Positions 56,695-60,000 of a DNA stretch of 60,000 bases are shown here, one piece after another. Made by a program: the position numbers and the translations under genes. Position 1 is the first letter of the stretch; every line of letters begins with the position of its first letter. The notes beneath the pieces were generated by a model. It worked only from the letters and a program-made list of their open reading frames with translations. It did no database searches and was not told where the DNA came from. Source of the DNA: Adiantum capillus-veneris (lineage: Eukaryota; Streptophyta; Polypodiopsida; Polypodiales; Pteridaceae); NCBI GenBank assembly GCA_014529385.2, contig CM043963.1, positions 1,804,001-1,864,000 on the forward strand. The letters are read 5' to 3'.

Positions 56695-57309
56695 AGCAAG
56701 CACTTCGTTCAACAAAGTTTCCTCGCCTTGAAGGTAATCTTGGTGTTGTTTGCTCATGTATCCCTTTGGAGCCCAATTTTTGTCTCTTCCTATCTCTCTC
56801 CCTCTTTCCCTCTCTCCCTATCTCTCTCTATTTCTCTCTCTTCCTCTCTCTATTTACTCTCTCTCTCTCTCTATCTCTTTCTCTCCCTCTTTCCCTCTTT
56901 TCCTCTCTTCCTCAGTTCCCTCTCTCCCTCTATCTCTCCTTCTCTCTGTCTCTCCCTCTTTTCCTCTCTCTCTCTCTCTCTTTCTCTCCCTCTTTTCCTC
57001 TCTCTCTCTCTCCCTCTCTCTCTCTCTCTTTTCCTATATATCTATCTCTATTTCTATCTGTCCCTATCTACTCTCTCTATCTCTTTCTCTCCCTCTTTCC
57101 CTCTCTCCCTCTATCTCTCTCTCTTTCCCTCTCTATATTCACTCTCTCTCTCTATATCTACTCTCTCTCTTTCCCTATATATATATATATATATATCTAT
57201 TTCTATCTATCCCTATCTCTCTATTCATGTCTTTCCCTCTCTCTATTTAGTCTCTCTCTCTCTATCTATCTCTTTCTCTCCCTCTTTTCCTCTCTCTCTC
57301 TCTCTCTCT

Positions 57310-57348
<39 letters not shown>

Positions 57349-57410
57349 TTACTCTCTCTCTATCTCTTTCTCTCCCTCTATCTCTCGCTCTTTCAAACAA
57401 GCCGTGCAAA
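56163..57410 (+). repeat. CT-rich tract with a 422-bp duplication and TA runs
   Basis: Over 1.2 kb of CT, CCT and CTAT simple sequence. A unit beginning AAAGCAAGCACTTCGTTCAA and including GAAGGTAATCTTGGTGTTG is present at about 56271 and about 56693. TA runs are at about 57178-57197 and 57312-57341. Long open frames here are SLSLSL artefacts. Confidence 0.93.
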
Positions 57411-57473
57411 GCAACCGTTTCCTAATGAACGAGGTATGTTATGGATTCTCTATTTTCTTTATTTTTTTGGATT

Positions 57474-57476
<3 letters not shown>

Positions 57477-57523
<47 letters not shown>
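57477..57523 (+). repeat. GT microsatellite
   Basis: About 23 GT units. Confidence 0.95.
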
Positions 57524-57524
<1 letters not shown>

Positions 57525-57684
57525 TAGAAAACAAAAGGGAAAGAGGGGGGATGTGCTTTTGTGTTTAGATCTTTCTTTGTAGCCCAGTTGAGCTTCGACT
57601 ATGTTGAGCTTCTAAAGACGATGGCGAAATACCCCCTTTGCCGAAACCTGGACGAAACCCTCTTCAACGAAATTTAGGAATCTT

Positions 57685-57820
57685 GGAGAAGGAGAGAGGA
57701 GGAAAGGAGAGGTGGGGGACGGGAGGGGGGGGGAGGAGGGGGAGGCTTGTTGAAGGAGAGAGAGGGAAGGGAGAGGGGGGGTGGGGGAGGGGGGGTGGAG
57801 GAAGATTGGGAGCGATGGCG
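57685..57820 (+). repeat. G/GA-rich tract
   Basis: Runs of GGGGGAGG and GAGAGG. On the minus strand it is CT-rich and lies just inside the 57885-57935 array, like the leader tract of CACTA1. Confidence 0.85.
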
Positions 57821-57884
57821 GAGAGCAAGAACGCAGGGTATGCTGCAAAAACGTGGCATACTTTGCTTTCTTGATTTTCTTAGG

Positions 57885-57935
57885 CGCCAGTTATTACCGC
57901 GTGTATTACCGCGGCCGGTCATTTCAAACAGATCC
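57885..57935 (-). repeat. Second TTACCGCG subterminal cluster
   Basis: Two close copies of ATTACCGCG and a GCGGCCGG, matching motif family at 53550-53735. No CACTA terminus is visible beside it. Confidence 0.5.
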
Positions 57936-58247
57936 ATGCAAATCCGAGGGGGGGTTACAAACCACCCCCTCTACCCTTAGCTATACATTATTTCATTTTT
58001 TAGCCTTTTGAGTTTTTTGATGAAGATTTTTAATTTTTTAAGGATACTTTATTTTTTAGTACTTTTAAATGTTTATTAATTGTATTTTTTGAATTCTCTT
58101 TTAGTTAAAAAATAATTTTAACACTCATTGTCATTTATTCCCTTTGACTTTTAACTATATGTAGTTTTCATAATGGAATTAAGTGCTTTTTTAATTATTT
58201 ATTTTTTAGGACACATGACTAAATAAACAATATTTCGCGTGTGCAGG
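57936..58247 (+). other. AT-rich stretch before the TNP2 exon
   Basis: Ends with the acceptor GTGTGCAG at 58247, so it is probably an intron of the following transposase gene. No other signal. Confidence 0.45.
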
Positions 58248-60000
58248 ACATCGACTGGGATGATCATGGTCCTCCTGGAGGCCCAGAGCGAGATCGTTGT
58301 CTCAAGGAAAAACTACCTTGTCCTTGCGCCAAGTGCAAAAAGGAAATCCCTCGCTTGAGGCACATTGCTTTGGAGGACGTGGAGAACAAAGGGCTTTGGC
58401 ATCCTCAAAAAAGCGCTCGGAGAGATGATAGCGCGACTCACCCATCGCTTGAGTAGGTGCCCCATTGGTCTGTGTTCGGTCGTGGTACACCGACGCGCAA
58501 GGCCGAATGGCAAAGGCAAGAGCAACTGGGCGATTTGGGTGCATCGCATGGTGATCCTCCCGTTGGCTCTACGTCGGCAGCTCCTATGGCGTCTTCGTCG
58601 CACTTTGAGGCAGAGGATGAGCACATGTTCGACATGTGTGATGAGTTACTAGCTCATGAGCGCGACGTGTGCGAGGAGGATTGTCAACCCTGCACTAAAC
58701 GGGCTGCCAAAACGGAGGATAGATTGATGACAAGTGCCCAAACACCTCTTTACGATGGTGCACGGTACTTGGTGCTTCGAGCATCATTTAAAGTAGTCAA
58801 CTTGCAAGCAAAGTTTGGTTGGAGTAATGCAAGTGTCGATGCAGTACTTCTGTAAGTATGGAATGTGGCTTTTATATACTCTCTCCCTCTCTCTTTATGG
58901 TGTCGTCTTCTAGGAATTATACTAATACGTATATTTGTTGTAGTTTGATGGGTAAAATGTTGCTAGAAGATCACCACATGCCTTCAGATTGTCGACGAGC
59001 TAGATCGTATGTCATTGCACTTGGAATGGAGTATGAACGCATTCATGCGTGTGTCAATGATTGCATGCTATACCGTAATGAGCGTGCACATGCTACCTCA
59101 TGTCCCGTGTACTGGGAGGCACGATACAAGACAGAAGTGAGCGGGGCACACCTACCCCGCAAGGTATTGAGACATTTTCCATTAATTCCTCGCATCTAAC
59201 ACATGTTTAAAAGAAGGTCTATCGTGGAGCTTCTCATGTGGCACGCAAACCATCGCTCAAATGATGGAATGATGCGTGTCCCTGCCAATTCACTTGCATG
59301 GAGGCACATCGAAACTCAATGGCCAGAGTTTGGGTTGGAGCTTTGACACTTGAGGCTTGGGTTAGCAAGTGATGGTGTCAACCCCTTCGGCACTAAGTCT
59401 ACTTCATGGAGCACTTGGCCTGTGGTGATCGTCAACTACAATATTCCACCATGGGAGACAACCAAAAAGGGCAATATACTTCTTTCCTTGCTTGTGCTAG
59501 GGAAGTACAAAGTGTCAAATATTGACATTTACCTCGAGCTCCTCATCGAGAAGTTGGAGGAGTTATGGAGAGGCATTCCTGTTGTCGATGTCTCACTTGC
59601 AAAGGGGGGGAGAGAGGCCCAAGTGAGGGGAATCCTTATGTGGACTATGCACGACTATCCTGGACTTGGAGATATCTCTAGTAACCCCCTTTCCTCTATC
59701 TCTCTTTCCCTCTTTCCCTCTCTCCCTTTAGCTCACTTTGGTTCACTCATCTCTCTAACCATATGATATGTGTGTAGGGTTGTCCACATCGGGGCACAAT
59801 GCATGTCCTACTTGCGGGCCATCGTTGGTGACAGAGAGTCCCAATTCCTTGCACAAGGTAATCAATCCAAACAACCATCATTTTTTACCCCAAGGGCATA
59901 ACAAGCACAAGGCTCCAAAAAATGGGAAGACTCCTCTAAAGCTCACAATGGCAGATTGGGAAACCTTTTGGGAGAAACACGACAACAACAATCCGGCTAT
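58248..60000 (+). pseudogene. CACTA3: TNP2-type transposase gene, broken and cut by the window end
   Basis: Exons by comparison with CACTA1: 58248-58851, 58944-about 59682, 59778 onward. The N-terminal cysteine motif LPCPCAKCKKE is followed by an in-frame TAG (58454), then QTPLYDGARYLVLRASF and LQAKFGWSNASVDAV. The second exon has EYERIHACVNDCMLY, PRKVLRHFPLIPRI then TAA (59197, where CACTA1 has lysine), LAWRHIETQWPEF then TGA (59346), and the TNP2 core LASDGVNPFGTKSTSW, VNYNIPPWETTKKGN, GILMWTMHDYPGL. The third exon starts LSTSGHNACPTCG. Three stops make it dead. Its terminal repeats are not identified. Confidence 0.88.

Larger units (their letters stand above)
53522..57935 (-). mobile_element. 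CACTA2: minus-oriented CACTA-like element, apparently lacking TNP2
   Basis: CACTATAAGAGGAGTTGTC at 53522 is a plausible CACTA terminus (compare CACTACAAGAGG in CACTA1). A subterminal array of TTACCGC/TTATTGCCGC motifs follows (53550-53735) and recurs at 57885-57935. Between them lie a minus-strand second ORF and CT/GA-rich tracts. In CACTA1 the second ORF is nearest the right end, so a minus-strand copy next to the left boundary implies a minus-oriented element. The opposite terminus is not found, and the relation to the plus-strand TNP2 at 58.2 kb is unresolved. Confidence 0.5.

Noticed and set aside
56257-57582. Open frames up to 327 codons in the CT-rich tract
   Set aside because: Low-complexity translation of simple sequence in every frame, no protein-like composition.

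Overview
The window is plant nuclear DNA made almost entirely of transposable elements and their debris. No intact host gene is visible. Evidence for a land plant: Ty1/copia and Ty3/gypsy polyproteins of plant type, a CACTA (En/Spm) transposon with TNP2 and Ptta/En/Spm second proteins, GT..AG introns, tRNA-iMet and tRNA-Asp primer sites, and a fragment of a plant-specific isoprenylated metal-binding (HIPP) protein. The density of nested old elements and long CT/GA tracts fits a large genome (gymnosperm, fern or large angiosperm); the sequence alone does not decide which.

Layout. (1) 1-25.6 kb is a nest. Element A, a chromovirus-like Ty3/gypsy element, is cut inside its reverse transcriptase at 1726 and resumes at 23514. 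The insert is element B (1727-23513, target duplication ATGCT), a 21.8-kb LTR element with a tRNA-Asp-type primer site that codes for gag and protease only. B carries two later insertions: copia element C (4135-9508, target duplication GGGCA) in its gag region, and CACTA1 (15645-22933, target duplication TAT) in its 3' LTR. CACTA1 keeps an uninterrupted 881-codon TNP2 frame across four exons and contains a captured HIPP gene fragment ending in a CaaX box. (2) 25.6-32.2 kb holds the tail of A, a 62-bp degenerate repeat, an AT-rich minisatellite, a broken gene of an unassigned repetitive family (27.2-28.8 kb), and a small LTR element D (29145-31370) without a recognisable pol. (3) 32213-43201 is element E, a Tat-like Ty3/gypsy element with a perfect ATTGG duplication, LTRs differing at 12 of 534 sites, gag, pol and an extra downstream ORF. 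(4) 43.2-52.0 kb holds minus-strand gypsy remnants. Element F has an in-place inversion of about 1 kb that flips part of gag and the protease. (5) 53.5-60 kb is CACTA-like: a terminal repeat at 53522, a subterminal TTACCGC array, a 68-bp perfect palindrome, a minus-strand second ORF, CT-rich tracts, and a broken plus-strand TNP2 gene running off the window.

Function. Every element except possibly CACTA1 looks dead from stop codons, frameshifts, lost catalytic residues or deletions. B, lacking reverse transcriptase and integrase, would have needed enzymes from an autonomous relative. CACTA1 has a complete TNP2 frame but a damaged left terminus and a frameshift in its second protein.
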